A stretch of 64,000 nt of DNA, taken from Stenotrophomonas sp. ISL-67. Its GTDB lineage: Bacteria > Pseudomonadota > Gammaproteobacteria > Xanthomonadales > Xanthomonadaceae. Of the stretch, positions 35,450 to 44,277 are shown piece by piece. Position 1 is the first letter of the stretch. Each line of letters opens with the position of its first letter. Below the pieces are notes generated by a model, which did not search any database, was not told where the DNA came from, and saw only the letters and a program-made list of their open reading frames with translations. The translations under genes were made by a program, and so were the position numbers. The stretch is from positions 1 through 64,000 of the forward strand of contig NZ_JAGGRL010000002.1 in NCBI RefSeq assembly GCF_018612915.1, read 5' to 3'.

Positions 35450-37297
35450 ATGGACACCACGCTGACGCTGACCACCGACATGAAGCTCGTTCTTGGGCTG
35501 GTCGGCTTCACGATGGCGATGTTCCTGTTCGAGCGCATCCGCGCCGACGTGGTGGCGCTGGTGGTGCTGGTGGTGCTGGGCGTGACCGGCCTGATCGCGC
35601 CGGAAGAGATCTTCGGCGGCTTCTCCGGCAACGCGGTGATGAGCATCATCGCCACCACCATTCTCGGTGCGGGCCTGGACCGCACCGGTGCACTGAACCG
35701 GCTGGCGGCCTGGCTGCTGCGGCGTGGGCATGGCGTTGAAACGCGGTTGTTGATGATGACCACGGCCATTGCCGGGTTGAATTCGTCCTTCATGCAGAAC
35801 CCATCGGTGATGGCGCTGTACCTGCCGGTGGCCTCGCGGCTGGTGGCGCGCACCGGGCTCACCCTGCAGCGCCTGCTGCTGCCTATCGCCGCGGCGATCG
35901 TGATGGGCGGCGCACTGACCATGGTCGGCAATTCGCCGCTGATCCTGCTCAACGATCTGTTGGTCTCGGCCAACAACAACCTTCCTTCCGGCCTTGCGAC
36001 GATTGAACCGCTGCGCATGTTCGCGCCGCTGCCGATCGGCCTGGCCTTGCTGGCCGCGTCGCTGCTGTACTTCCGCTACTTCGGCGACCGCAAGCTGGTG
36101 GAAGAAGAAACGCTGGCCAACGATGGGGTCACCCCGTCCCGCACCGAAAGCTACTTCGCCAAGACCTACGGGATCGAGGGCGATGTGTTCGAACTGGTGG
36201 TCAGCGCCGAAAGCCCGCTGGTGGGCATGACCCTGGGGGAAGCCGAAAACCTGCACGACGCGCCGTTGATGCTGGCGCTCAAGACCGGCAATGACACCCG
36301 GCTGTCACCACCCGCCGAAATGCGGATCTGGGTGGGCAGCGTGCTCGGGGTGATGGGCGGCCGCCAGCAGGTGAGCGATTTCGCCCAGAACCAGTTCCTG
36401 CGCATGTCCTCGCGCCTGAAACACCTGGGCGACCTGTTCAACCCCAGCCGCGCGGGCATTTCCGAGGCGGTGATTCCGCCGACCTCCGAGGTGATCGGCA
36501 AGAGCGCCTCGGACCTGCGCCTGCGCAAGCAGCGCGGGATCAGCCTGCTGGCGATCAACCGCGACAAGCAGGTGATCCGCGAAGACGTGCGCAACGTGCC
36601 GCTGCGCGCCGGTGACATGCTGGTGTTCCACAGCATCTGGACCGACCTGGCCCAGGCGGCCAAGAGCCGCGACTTCGTGGTGGTGACCGATTACCCGAAG
36701 GGCGAGCAGCGCCCGCACAAGTTCAAGATCGCGATGTCGATCTTCGCCATCACCATCCTGATCGCGCTGACCTCCAAGCTGCCGGTGGCGCTGACGCTGA
36801 TGACCGGCGTGGCCGGCATGCTGCTCACCGGCGTGCTGCGCATGGATGAGGCCTACGCCTCGATCAACTGGAAAACGGTGTTCATGATGGCCGGGCTGAT
36901 TCCGCTCGGCTGGGCGATGGACAGCAGCGGCGCGGCGGCCTGGGTGGCCGGCCATACCATTGACCGCCTGCCCACCGGCATTCCGGTGTGGGTGCTGGAA
37001 ATCGCGCTGGCGCTGTTGACCACGGTGTTTTCGCTGGTGATCAGCCATGTGGGCGCGACGATCGTGATGGTGCCCATTGCGGTGAACCTGGCGTTGGCCG
37101 CCGGCGGCAGCCCGACCGCGTTCGCGCTGATCGTGGCGTTGTCGGCGTCCAACAACCTGATGACCGCCTCCAACCCGGTGATTTCGATGATCACCGGGCC
37201 GGCCAATTACACCCCGCGCGAGTTGTGGCGGGTGGGCGCGCCGCTGTCGTTGATCTACACCATGGTGGTGGTGGTGATGATCAATCTGATGTTCTAG
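35450..37297 (+). CDS. SLC13/DASS-family permease with TrkA-C domains
   Basis: 615-aa inner-membrane carrier of the divalent anion:sodium symporter group. Membrane bundles cover about residues 1-210 and 415-615. The middle holds two RCK_C/TrkA-C regulatory domains (about 220-300 and 310-395). The carrier motifs SNNLMTASNPVI and MQNPSVMALYLPV are present. Substrate (sulfate, dicarboxylate or other anion) cannot be told. AAGGA lies 12 bases before the ATG. Confidence 0.88.
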   Translation: MDTTLTLTTDMKLVLGLVGFTMAMFLFERIRADVVALVVLVVLGVTGLIAPEEIFGGFSGNAVMSIIATTILGAGLDRTGALNRLAAWLLRRGHGVETRLLMMTTAIAGLNSSFMQNPSVMALYLPVASRLVARTGLTLQRLLLPIAAAIVMGGALTMVGNSPLILLNDLLVSANNNLPSGLATIEPLRMFAPLPIGLALLAASLLYFRYFGDRKLVEEETLANDGVTPSRTESYFAKTYGIEGDVFELVVSAESPLVGMTLGEAENLHDAPLMLALKTGNDTRLSPPAEMRIWVGSVLGVMGGRQQVSDFAQNQFLRMSSRLKHLGDLFNPSRAGISEAVIPPTSEVIGKSASDLRLRKQRGISLLAINRDKQVIREDVRNVPLRAGDMLVFHSIWTDLAQAAKSRDFVVVTDYPKGEQRPHKFKIAMSIFAITILIALTSKLPVALTLMTGVAGMLLTGVLRMDEAYASINWKTVFMMAGLIPLGWAMDSSGAAAWVAGHTIDRLPTGIPVWVLEIALALLTTVFSLVISHVGATIVMVPIAVNLALAAGGSPTAFALIVALSASNNLMTASNPVISMITGPANYTPRELWRVGAPLSLIYTMVVVVMINLMF

Positions 37298-37305
37298 GCG
37301 CGTAC

Positions 37306-37453
37306 CGACCCACGGTCGGTAGCTACCGATGCATTCGCCGGATCCACCCGGTAGCGCCGGCCGTTGGCCGGCCCTCGGATTACACGCGATCTCGCATCGT
37401 CTGGGTTACGGTGATCCATGTACCGCCTGGGCCGGCCAACGGCCGGCGCTACC
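37306..37453. repeat. SMAG-like repeats, one inverted pair plus a single unit
   Basis: A short palindrome (ACCGACC...GGTCGGT) at about 37306-37327 is followed by facing copies of the GTAGCGCCGGCCGTTGGCCGG unit at 37350-37374 and 37429-37453. The right copy ends next to the Rieske stop codon. Confidence 0.85.
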
Positions 37454-37454
37454 G

Positions 37455-37805
37455 TCAGGGTGCGAGGTAAACGTGGCCCTCGTGGACCTTCACCGCCACG
37501 CTGCGCAACCGGTCACCCTTGCATGGGCCGGCCACGCACTCGCCATCGTTCAACGCGAACGAGGCGCCATGCGCGGCGCAGACCAGGTCGCCCGCCTTGC
37601 TCTTGAGGAACTGCCCCGGCGCCCAGTCCAGCCGCCGCCCGGCGTGCGGGCAGATGTTGAGCCAGGCGCGCACGGCGTCGCCTTCGCGATAAAGCACCAA
37701 CGGTTCGTGGTCGCCGTCGATGCACGCCTCTGCTTCGGCAAATCCCCCGTCGGCAATACGTTCCAGCGCGATCAGGGCAACGTCGGAAGCATCGGAAACA
37801 GACAT
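37455..37805 (-). CDS. Rieske 2Fe-2S domain protein
   Basis: 116-aa soluble Rieske ferredoxin-like protein. Cluster ligands are in CPHAGRR (Cys-x-His) and CAAHGA (Cys-x2-His), about 20 residues apart, as in small NirD-like or dioxygenase ferredoxins. The C-terminus is a beta-sandwich ending VKVHEGHVYLAP. An ATG at 37820 would add five residues; neither start has a strong ribosome site. No oxygenase lies nearby, so the electron partner is unknown. Confidence 0.85.
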   Translation of the reverse strand: MSVSDASDVALIALERIADGGFAEAEACIDGDHEPLVLYREGDAVRAWLNICPHAGRRLDWAPGQFLKSKAGDLVCAAHGASFALNDGECVAGPCKGDRLRSVAVKVHEGHVYLAP

Positions 37806-37982
37806 GACAACGCGATCCATGAAAGGGCAGGCGATTGTCGCATGCCGTCATCTGGCTGGCTCCCGGATGAACACAAGTCATTGATTTCAAATAACGGATC
37901 GCGACGTTTAACGACTTTTTCACTCATTGGCAGGGCACTGCCGGGATACTGGCGGCTCGCTGACTTCAGCCAAAGAACCGTC

Positions 37983-38258
37983 ATGTACAACCGTTTCCAG
38001 TTCAACCAGTTCCGCTCCCTGTTTGCGCCGCGCAAGCCGCGCCATCCGTTGGTGCGCGTGGCGGTGGGTCTGCTCGGCTTGGCGATCCTGGCCGCATTGG
38101 TGTTCGTGGGTGTGTTCGTGGGCGCGGCGATGATCATTGCCGGCGTGGCGTGGAAGCTGCTGGCCTCGCGCAAGCAGGCCACGCGCGCGGCCGATCCGCA
38201 GGTGGTGGAAGGCGAGTACCGCGTGGTACGCAAACAGGCGTTGCCGTTGTCGCGTTGA
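37983..38258 (+). CDS. small inner-membrane protein, 91 aa
   Basis: Unrecognised protein with a basic N-terminus (APRKPRHPLVRVA), one long hydrophobic stretch (about residues 30-62, possibly a helical hairpin) and a charged tail. Divergent from the Rieske gene and just before the FAA hydrolase gene. Conserved small proteins of this kind occur in Xanthomonadaceae, but I cannot assign a role. Confidence 0.7.
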   Translation: MYNRFQFNQFRSLFAPRKPRHPLVRVAVGLLGLAILAALVFVGVFVGAAMIIAGVAWKLLASRKQATRAADPQVVEGEYRVVRKQALPLSR

Positions 38259-38316
38259 GATTTCGCCGGGCGTGGCCCGGCGCTACACTGCGTGAACCCT
38301 GCAACAGGACGCGCTG

Positions 38317-39024
38317 ATGACTGATGTAATCCCGGCCCCTGAACACCCCCGCATTCCGGTCGCCGGTGGCGGTACGTTTCCGGTGCGCCGCATCTACTGT
38401 GTCGGGCGGAATTTCGCCGACCATGCGAAGGAAATGGGCGCGGCCGTGCCCGCCGCCGATGATCGCGGCCGCCCGATGTTCTTCAGCAAGCCGGCCGATG
38501 CGATCGTGGTCGGCCATGATGATGTGATCCCCTACCCGCCCGCTACCCAGGACCTGCACCACGAGGTGGAGCTGGTGGTGGCGATCGGGCGTGACGCGCC
38601 CGCCGGCGAGCTGCCGGTCGACCAGGCCGAGGCGCTGGTGTTCGGCTACGGCGTGGGGCTGGACCTGACCCGCCGCGACCTGCAGGCAGCGGCCAAGGCC
38701 AAGGGCCACCCGTGGGATTCGGCCAAGGGCTTCGACCATTCCGCGCCGGTCAGCGAACTGGTGCCGGCCGCGGAAGTCGGCGACCTTGCCGCGCTCAGCC
38801 TGTCGCTGGAAATCAACGGCGAAGTTCGCCAGCAGTCGCTGCTGGACCAGATGATCTGGAACGTGCCGGAAATCCTGCACGAGCTGTCCAGGCTGTGGGC
38901 GCTGCGTGCTGGTGACCTGGTGTTCATGGGTACACCGGCCGGGGTGGCCGCGCTCAGGCCCGGCGATCGTTTCAGCGCGCGCCTGGAGAACGTGGCCGAG
39001 CGGCACGGCATCATCGCCGGATGA
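38317..39024 (+). CDS. fumarylacetoacetate hydrolase family protein
   Basis: 235-aa metal-dependent hydrolase or decarboxylase of the FAH fold. Metal ligands lie in HHEVELVVAIGRD (Glu pair) and GYGVGLDLTRRDLQ (Asp), and catalytic loop residues in FFSKPADAI. The nearest types are fumarylpyruvate hydrolase or acylpyruvase; substrate is not determinable from sequence alone. AGGA 7 bases before the ATG. Likely monocistronic or read with the small upstream gene. Confidence 0.9.
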   Translation: MTDVIPAPEHPRIPVAGGGTFPVRRIYCVGRNFADHAKEMGAAVPAADDRGRPMFFSKPADAIVVGHDDVIPYPPATQDLHHEVELVVAIGRDAPAGELPVDQAEALVFGYGVGLDLTRRDLQAAAKAKGHPWDSAKGFDHSAPVSELVPAAEVGDLAALSLSLEINGEVRQQSLLDQMIWNVPEILHELSRLWALRAGDLVFMGTPAGVAALRPGDRFSARLENVAERHGIIAG

Positions 39025-39084
39025 CGACACGCGCTGCGTTACGCTGCGGCGTCCTTTGATGTCCCCCCGCTACAGGAGAACCCG

Positions 39085-39489
39085 ATGGGAATGCTGACTG
39101 AGTTCAAGGAATTTGCCATGCGTGGCAACGTCATCGACCTGGCGGTCGGTGTCGTCATTGGTGCTGCGTTCGGCAGGATCGTCACTGCGTTGGTGGACAA
39201 GATCATCATGCCGCCGCTGGGCTGGGCCATCGGCCGCGTGGACTTCTCCGAACTGGCGTGGACACTGGCGCCGGCCCGGCTGGGACCGGATGGGCAGGAA
39301 ATTCCGGCCGTGGTGATCGGCTACGGCGATTTCCTCAACACACTGGTCCAGTTCCTCATCGTGGCGTTCGCGATCTTCATGGTGGTCAAGGTGATCAACC
39401 GCCTGGCCCGCAAGAAGCAAGCAGAGCCGGCCGCACCGGCTGAAGAAGTGCTGCTGCTGCGCGAGATCCGCGACAACCTCAAGAAGTAA
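39085..39489 (+). CDS. mscL: large-conductance mechanosensitive channel MscL
   Basis: Homopentameric emergency valve that opens under membrane tension in hypo-osmotic shock. 134 aa: amphipathic N-terminal helix [15 protein letters not shown], pore-lining TM1 [22 protein letters not shown], periplasmic loop, TM2 near 80-103 and a C-terminal bundle with [17 protein letters not shown] upstream. Confidence 0.97.
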   Translation: MGMLTEFKEFAMRGNVIDLAVGVVIGAAFGRIVTALVDKIIMPPLGWAIGRVDFSELAWTLAPARLGPDGQEIPAVVIGYGDFLNTLVQFLIVAFAIFMVVKVINRLARKKQAEPAAPAEEVLLLREIRDNLKK

Positions 39490-39498
39490 CCGCGCGCC

Positions 39499-39560
39499 TG
39501 CCGTTGGCCGGCCTTGGGAACGTTTGGATTCCCGATGGCCGGCCAACGGCCGGCGCTACC
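39499..39560. repeat. SMAG-like inverted pair after mscL
   Basis: Facing copies of the GCCGGCCGTTGGCCGGC-type palindrome separated by about 20 bases, ending CGGCGCTACC (GGTAG on the minus strand). May also end mscL transcription. Confidence 0.8.
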
Positions 39561-39684
39561 GGATACACACGAGGCTCGTCCGGTGGAAAACATCGTCCCC
39601 CCAACCATGACCTCCCGCCCATGTGCGGCGCGGACAGGCTGCTAAGCTCGGGGGCTTCCGCCCTGTTGCCCCGGAGTCCGTCCC

Positions 39685-41106
39685 ATGCGTCGCCGCGTCC
39701 TTGCCATCGCATCTTCCCTCGCCCTGCTGGCCGCCCCGGCGTTCGCCGCGACGGGCACCACTACCCTGCCGCCGAAGTCACTGGCTACCGCCGCCGAACT
39801 GCGCGAGCAGGCCCTCAAGGACGACACCGGCTGGAAGGTGGTCGAATCGCTGACAACCGAGATCGGTCCGCGTATCGCCGGCAGTGAGGCCGATGCCCGC
39901 GCCGTCGCCTGGGCCGAAGCCAAGTTCAAGACGCTTGGCTTCGACAAGGTGTGGAAAGAGCCGGTGACCTTCCCCAAATGGGAACGCCGCAGTGAACAGG
40001 CCCAGGTGGTGGGCAAGCATGCGCAGCCGCTGAGCATCACCGCGCTGGGCGGCAGCCCGGGCGGTACGGTTGAAGCCGAAGTGGTGCGCTTCGCCGACCT
40101 GGCCGCGCTGCAGGCGGCGCCGGAAGGCTCGCTCAAGGGCAAGATCGCATTCGTTGATTACCAGATGACCGCCTACCGCGATGGCCGCGACTACGGCAAG
40201 GGTGGCGCGGTGCGCAGCAAGGGCCCGTCCGAAGCGATCCGCAAGGGTGCGGTGGGCTTTGTGATGCGCTCGGCCGGTACCGATTCGCACCGCGTGCCGC
40301 ACACCGGCATCACCCGCTTCGACGACGGCCTGACCCCGGTGCCGTCGGCTGCGCTGTCGGTGCCTGATGCCAACCAGCTGGCGCGCCTGGTCGCGCTGGG
40401 GCCGACCACGGTCAAGCTCAGCCTGGATTGCGGCTGGGATGGCACGGCCACCTCCTACAACGTGATCGGTGAGATCACCGGGCGCAGCCTGCCCAAGGAA
40501 GTGGTGGTGATCGGTGGACACCTCGATTCCTGGGACCTGGGCACCGGCGCGATCGACGATGGTGCCGGCGTGGCGCTGACCATGGCGGCCGGCCACCTGA
40601 TCGGCCAGCTCAAGCAGGCACCCAAGCGCACCATCCGCGTGGTGGCCTTCGCCAACGAGGAGCAGGGTCTGTATGGCGGCAAGGCGTACGCCGAGGCACA
40701 TGCCAAGGACATCGTCCTGCACCAGTTGGCCGCCGAGAGCGATTTCGGTGCCGGCCGCATCTACGCGTTCAACACCGGTTCGCCGAACCCGGAAGGCTCG
40801 CGCGAGGCGACTGCCCAGATTGCCGAAGTGCTCAAGCCGCTGGGCATCGAGTACGCGCCGGACAAGGGCGGCCCGGGCCCGGACATCGGCCCGCTGGCCG
40901 CCAAGGGTGGCGCGTGGGCGTGGCTGGCGCAGGACGGAACCGACTACTTCAACCTGCACCACACCGCCGACGACACGCTGGACAAGATCGAGCCGGCCGC
41001 GCTGGCGCAGAACGTGGCGGCGTACACGGTGTTCGCCTACCTGGCCGCCGAAGCCGATGGCACGTTCGGCAGCGAAGCAAAGGCGACCACGCCACCGAAC
41101 GAGTGA
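39685..41106 (+). CDS. secreted M28-family metallopeptidase
   Basis: 473-aa exported aminopeptidase-like enzyme. Signal peptide MRRRVLAIASSLALLAAPAFA. A protease-associated (PA) domain covers about 120-260. The M28 catalytic domain has the two-zinc ligands in GGHLDSWDLGTGAIDDGAG, the Glu pair in FANEEQGLYGG, Asp in ESDFGAG and the last His in HHTADDTLDKI. Likely cleaves N-terminal residues from periplasmic or extracellular peptides. Single gene followed by tandem repeats. Confidence 0.93.
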   Translation: MRRRVLAIASSLALLAAPAFAATGTTTLPPKSLATAAELREQALKDDTGWKVVESLTTEIGPRIAGSEADARAVAWAEAKFKTLGFDKVWKEPVTFPKWERRSEQAQVVGKHAQPLSITALGGSPGGTVEAEVVRFADLAALQAAPEGSLKGKIAFVDYQMTAYRDGRDYGKGGAVRSKGPSEAIRKGAVGFVMRSAGTDSHRVPHTGITRFDDGLTPVPSAALSVPDANQLARLVALGPTTVKLSLDCGWDGTATSYNVIGEITGRSLPKEVVVIGGHLDSWDLGTGAIDDGAGVALTMAAGHLIGQLKQAPKRTIRVVAFANEEQGLYGGKAYAEAHAKDIVLHQLAAESDFGAGRIYAFNTGSPNPEGSREATAQIAEVLKPLGIEYAPDKGGPGPDIGPLAAKGGAWAWLAQDGTDYFNLHHTADDTLDKIEPAALAQNVAAYTVFAYLAAEADGTFGSEAKATTPPNE

Positions 41107-41127
41107 CAGCGCAACGCGCTGTCACTC

Positions 41128-41253
41128 GGTAGAGCGGGCCTCTGGCTCGCTGTTGCCTGGTAGAGCGGGCCTCTGGCCCGCTGTTGCCTGGTAGAGCGGG
41201 CCTCTGGCCCGCTGCGTCTCACCGAAGAGCCGCCGTCCAACAGACGGCGCTAC
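41128..41253. repeat. three tandem 31-bp SMAG-type units plus one palindrome
   Basis: GGTAGAGCGGGCCTCTGGCC-type units start at 41128, 41159 and 41190; the third is partial. Each is a GTAG head with a palindrome, joined by TGTTGCCT. Another palindrome (GCCGTC..GACGGC) ends at the GTAG that provides the stop codon of the symporter gene. Confidence 0.88.
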
Positions 41254-42689
41254 CTTGCCCAGATCGTATTGTCTGGCAACGTCACTGGATCGGGCCGGTA
41301 CACCGGGTCCATGCCTGCACCGCGCGAGGCTTCGTAATCGCGCAGCGCGGCCAGTGCCGGCTTCTGCAACAGCAGAAGCGCGATGATGTTGAGCCAGGTC
41401 ATCAGGCCCACGCCGATATCGCCCAGCGACCACGCCACCGTGGCCGTGTTCAACGCCGAATACAGCATCGCGCCGACAAAGCCGCAGCGGAACAACGCCA
41501 TTACCACCGGCGAATGTCGGTTGCGCACCAGGTACACCACATTGGTCTCGGCGGTGTAGTACAGCGCCAGGATGGTGGTGAAGGCGAACGGAATGATCGC
41601 CAGCGCGATGAACGAACGCCCGAACCCCGGCAACGCCGATTCCACCGCCTGTTGCACGAAGCGCGGGCCGGCCTCCAGGCCGGGCACGTTGGCCACGATC
41701 CACTGCGAGGGCACCGCAGGGTCGTATACGTTGTACGCACCGGTGGACAGGATGAGGAACGCGGTAGCGCTGCACACCACCATGGTGTCGATGTACACCG
41801 AACATGCCTGCACCAGGCCCTGCTTGACCGGATGCGAGACCTCGGCCGCAGCGGCCGGATGCGCGCCGCTGCCCATGCCCGCCTCGTTCGACATCACGCC
41901 ACGGCGCACACCCCACTGGATGGCGGTGCCGATCATGGCACCAAAGGCCGCATCCTGGCCGAAGGCGCTGCGCAGGATGATGCTGAACATCTCCGGCACC
42001 GCGTCCAGGTTCAGGGCCATCACCACCGCCGCGACCAGCAGGTACGCCAGCGCCATGAACGGCACGATCACCTGCGCGACCTGGGCAATGCGGCGGACGC
42101 CGCCGAAGATCACCATGGCCACGACAGTGCCGAGCCCAGCGGCGGTGACCCAGCCCGGAACGGCCCAGGCTTCATCCAGCGCACTGACGATGGCGTTGGA
42201 CTGCGTTCCCGGCAGCAGCAGGCCACAGCCCGCCACCGTGCTGAGCGCGAACAGCACCGCGTACCAGCGCTTGCCCAGGCCTTTTTCGATGTAGTACGCC
42301 GGGCCGCCACGGTACATGCCGTTGCTGTCGCGCTGCTTGTAGATCTGCGCCAGGGTGGATTCGACGAAGGCGCTGGAGGCACCGAGGAACGCGACGATCC
42401 ACATCCAGAAAATGGCACCCGGACCACCGTAGGCGATGGCCATCGCCACGCCCGCGATGTTGCCCACGCCGACACGGCTGGACAACGACAGGCTGAGCGC
42501 CTGGAACGAAGAGACGCCTGCGGCCGAACTGCGCCCCTGGAACATCAGCTTCAGCATCTCCGGCAGGCCACGCAGCTGGATGAAACGGGTACGCACGCTG
42601 AAATACAGGCCCACCAGCAGGCACAGCCCGACCAGCGCCGGGCTCCAGACGATACCCAGCAGGCGGGCGACGATGTCATCGAGGCCCAT
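41250..42689 (-). CDS. AGCS-family alanine/glycine:cation symporter
   Basis: 479-aa sodium- or proton-coupled amino acid carrier in the inner membrane with about ten hydrophobic helices. AGCS motifs include SRVGVGNIAGVAMAIAYGGPGAIFWMW, GGPAYYIEKGLG and SNEAGMGSGAHPAAAAEV. ATG at 42689 overlaps the stop of the outer-membrane gene upstream by one base (TGATG), so the two are one operon. The C-terminal TAG is part of a GTAG repeat. A paralogue lies at 45104-46621. Confidence 0.93.
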   Translation of the reverse strand: MGLDDIVARLLGIVWSPALVGLCLLVGLYFSVRTRFIQLRGLPEMLKLMFQGRSSAAGVSSFQALSLSLSSRVGVGNIAGVAMAIAYGGPGAIFWMWIVAFLGASSAFVESTLAQIYKQRDSNGMYRGGPAYYIEKGLGKRWYAVLFALSTVAGCGLLLPGTQSNAIVSALDEAWAVPGWVTAAGLGTVVAMVIFGGVRRIAQVAQVIVPFMALAYLLVAAVVMALNLDAVPEMFSIILRSAFGQDAAFGAMIGTAIQWGVRRGVMSNEAGMGSGAHPAAAAEVSHPVKQGLVQACSVYIDTMVVCSATAFLILSTGAYNVYDPAVPSQWIVANVPGLEAGPRFVQQAVESALPGFGRSFIALAIIPFAFTTILALYYTAETNVVYLVRNRHSPVVMALFRCGFVGAMLYSALNTATVAWSLGDIGVGLMTWLNIIALLLLQKPALAALRDYEASRGAGMDPVYRPDPVTLPDNTIWAR

Positions 42690-43681
42690 CAGAAGAACAT
42701 GTCCAGGGCAACCTGCGGATTGATGTAGCTGCCGGTGTTGCGGCCCGCCACGGTGAACTCGACACCGGCGATCAGCCCGACGCTGGGGCTGAAGTGGTAC
42801 TGCACCGCCGGGGCGAGGGTGACATTGCGGCTGCCGGGGCGGCGCTCGTCGAAGCGCTGCATGTTCCCGTCCGCGCCCGGTGCATAGCCGCTGAGGTGGC
42901 GGTCGCTCTGGCGGCTCACGGCGAACTCCATCACGCCCACCCACTTCGGGTTGAAGCTGTACTCACCGGCAGCGGACAGGCCGATCAGCGAACCCGGCGC
43001 GATGTTGCCACGGAAGCCATCCGGGGTGCCGTACACGCTGTGGTCGTTGATCGCCACGCGCGCCGGTGCCGGGCTGGCGCTGAGCTGGCCGCGCCAGCGC
43101 AGCGGGCGACCGTTGGGCAGCCACACCACCTGCTGCATGCCCAGCCCGAAGGTGGTGCGCTGCACGCCATCGCCCTGCGCGTTGAGCGGGTTGCCATCGA
43201 TGCGGTCGTAGCTGCCGGTGGCGTAACGCTGGCTTAGCGATACCGAGATGGCCGGGCGCGTGCCGTCTTCGTTCGGCGCCTGCAGCAGGTACTGCACCAT
43301 CGCCGTGGTATCGCCGGCGCGGAAGCCACGGCTACGGTCAGTGCCGGTCTCGGCACGCGAGGCGCTGAGGTTGACCTGCGCCGTCACCCGCTGGCCCAGG
43401 CCGTAGGCGATCGGCACCACGGTCAGCCAGGCTGCGCTGCGGCCGTCGCTGTCATGCCGACGGCCCTCGCCGTCGAAGTAGCGGTCGCTGTCGATCCGGA
43501 TCAGGTACGGCTCGATGAAGACGTTGCCCTTGGGCAGGCCCGCCGGATTGGGGGTGATCAGCGGGCCCATGAAGTTGACGCCGTCGAGCGTGTGCTCGGC
43601 AGCCTGTGCCGCGGCGGGCAGCAGGCCGGCGATCAGGGCGAAGGAAAGCGGGCGCAGGGAACGCAGCGCATCGAATGTCAT
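42689..43681 (-). CDS. outer-membrane beta-barrel protein (transporter-like)
   Basis: 330-aa exported protein with signal SLRPLSFALIAGLLPAAAQA and alternating beta-strand pattern to a terminal Phe (QVALDMFF). Resembles the family annotated as phenol-degradation MetA-like or porin-like barrels. AGGAGG 6 bases before the ATG. Co-translated with the AGCS symporter, so the pair may import one substrate across both membranes; that pairing is inference. Confidence 0.78.
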   Translation of the reverse strand: MTFDALRSLRPLSFALIAGLLPAAAQAAEHTLDGVNFMGPLITPNPAGLPKGNVFIEPYLIRIDSDRYFDGEGRRHDSDGRSAAWLTVVPIAYGLGQRVTAQVNLSASRAETGTDRSRGFRAGDTTAMVQYLLQAPNEDGTRPAISVSLSQRYATGSYDRIDGNPLNAQGDGVQRTTFGLGMQQVVWLPNGRPLRWRGQLSASPAPARVAINDHSVYGTPDGFRGNIAPGSLIGLSAAGEYSFNPKWVGVMEFAVSRQSDRHLSGYAPGADGNMQRFDERRPGSRNVTLAPAVQYHFSPSVGLIAGVEFTVAGRNTGSYINPQVALDMFF

Positions 43682-43988
43682 GGAATGCCTCCTGGGCGAC
43701 AGAGTGATGCGGCAGGCCAATCCGCCGCACCGGCAATCTGCACAGGAAGTCATCTCGGAAAAATCGGTAAATCACGCGAATATCGCGTTCTGTGCGCGGG
43801 CGCACGCAAGAAAATGCCTATCGCGCCAAATGCATTTTTCTGCGGATATTCCGCATGAAACTTGCTTCCAGAATTCAATCCCTGGCGGCCCAATACGTCA
43901 CCGGGCGCACACGCTTCCGGGTCCAATGCCCAGGCCCGAAATGTCGTACTCCACCCGTGCGCACGGCGCTGGAGTGGGGTGAAGAACC

Positions 43989-44017
43989 AAAAAAAAGCCC
44001 GGCCAACAGGCCGGGCT
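43989..44017 (-). terminator. rho-independent terminator
   Basis: AGCCCGGCC / GGCCGGGCT hairpin followed by eight T on the minus strand. It would end a transcript coming from the right (the rRNA/tRNA methyltransferase unit, or a small transcript from the gap). Confidence 0.8.
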
Positions 44018-44103
44018 ACCGGGATTCATCACACCCCACGCGGTGAGCGACACGGCCTTACCGTGATCCGGACAACGGCGCCGCACTGGGTGGGTGTCTC
44101 TCC

Positions 44104-44253
44104 TCACCTACGCAGTACAGTGCCGCTTTGCAGTGTGACGCAGCGCCAAGACTGCGCACCATGCGAGAAATCCGAATCGACTGTAGTCACCCTTCCATTG
44201 GGGGCGTCGATCACATCGAGTAGGGCAGCGCGCGCATGCGTTACCCCGAACAA
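44104..44253 (-). CDS. possible 49-aa small protein
   Basis: An open frame from a TTG reads LFGVTHARAALLDVIDAPNGRVTTVDSD and ends with CVTLQSGTVLRR. The composition is protein-like, but the start codon is weak, no ribosome site is seen and I know no relative. It sits directly upstream of the terminator at 43989-44017. Confidence 0.2.
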   Translation of the reverse strand: MFGVTHARAALLDVIDAPNGRVTTVDSDFSHGAQSWRCVTLQSGTVLRR

Positions 44254-44277
44254 GGCACAACGACCCACGGTCGTTGT

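Larger units (their letters stand above)
43682..44277. other. 596-base intergenic region
   Basis: Contains two short perfect inverted repeats (ACGCGA-ATA-TCGCGT at 43774-43788 and TGCGGA-TAT-TCCGCA at 43841-43855), a terminator hairpin at 43989-44017, and a low-confidence 49-codon minus-strand frame at 44104-44253. No recognisable gene. Confidence 0.5.

Noticed and set aside
34646-36256. 536-codon minus-strand frame across thiG, trmB and the SLC13 gene
   Set aside because: Crosses three well-supported genes; composition (His/Gln/Arg rich) is typical of an antisense frame.
41128-41214. Tandem repeats considered as a CRISPR array
   Set aside because: Repeats are directly adjacent with a constant 8-base joiner and no variable spacers; no cas genes nearby. 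They fit SMAG units.
43856-44046. 63-codon plus-strand frame starting MKLASRIQSLAAQY
   Set aside because: No ribosome binding site, and it runs through the terminator hairpin; the Pro/Arg-rich second half looks non-coding.
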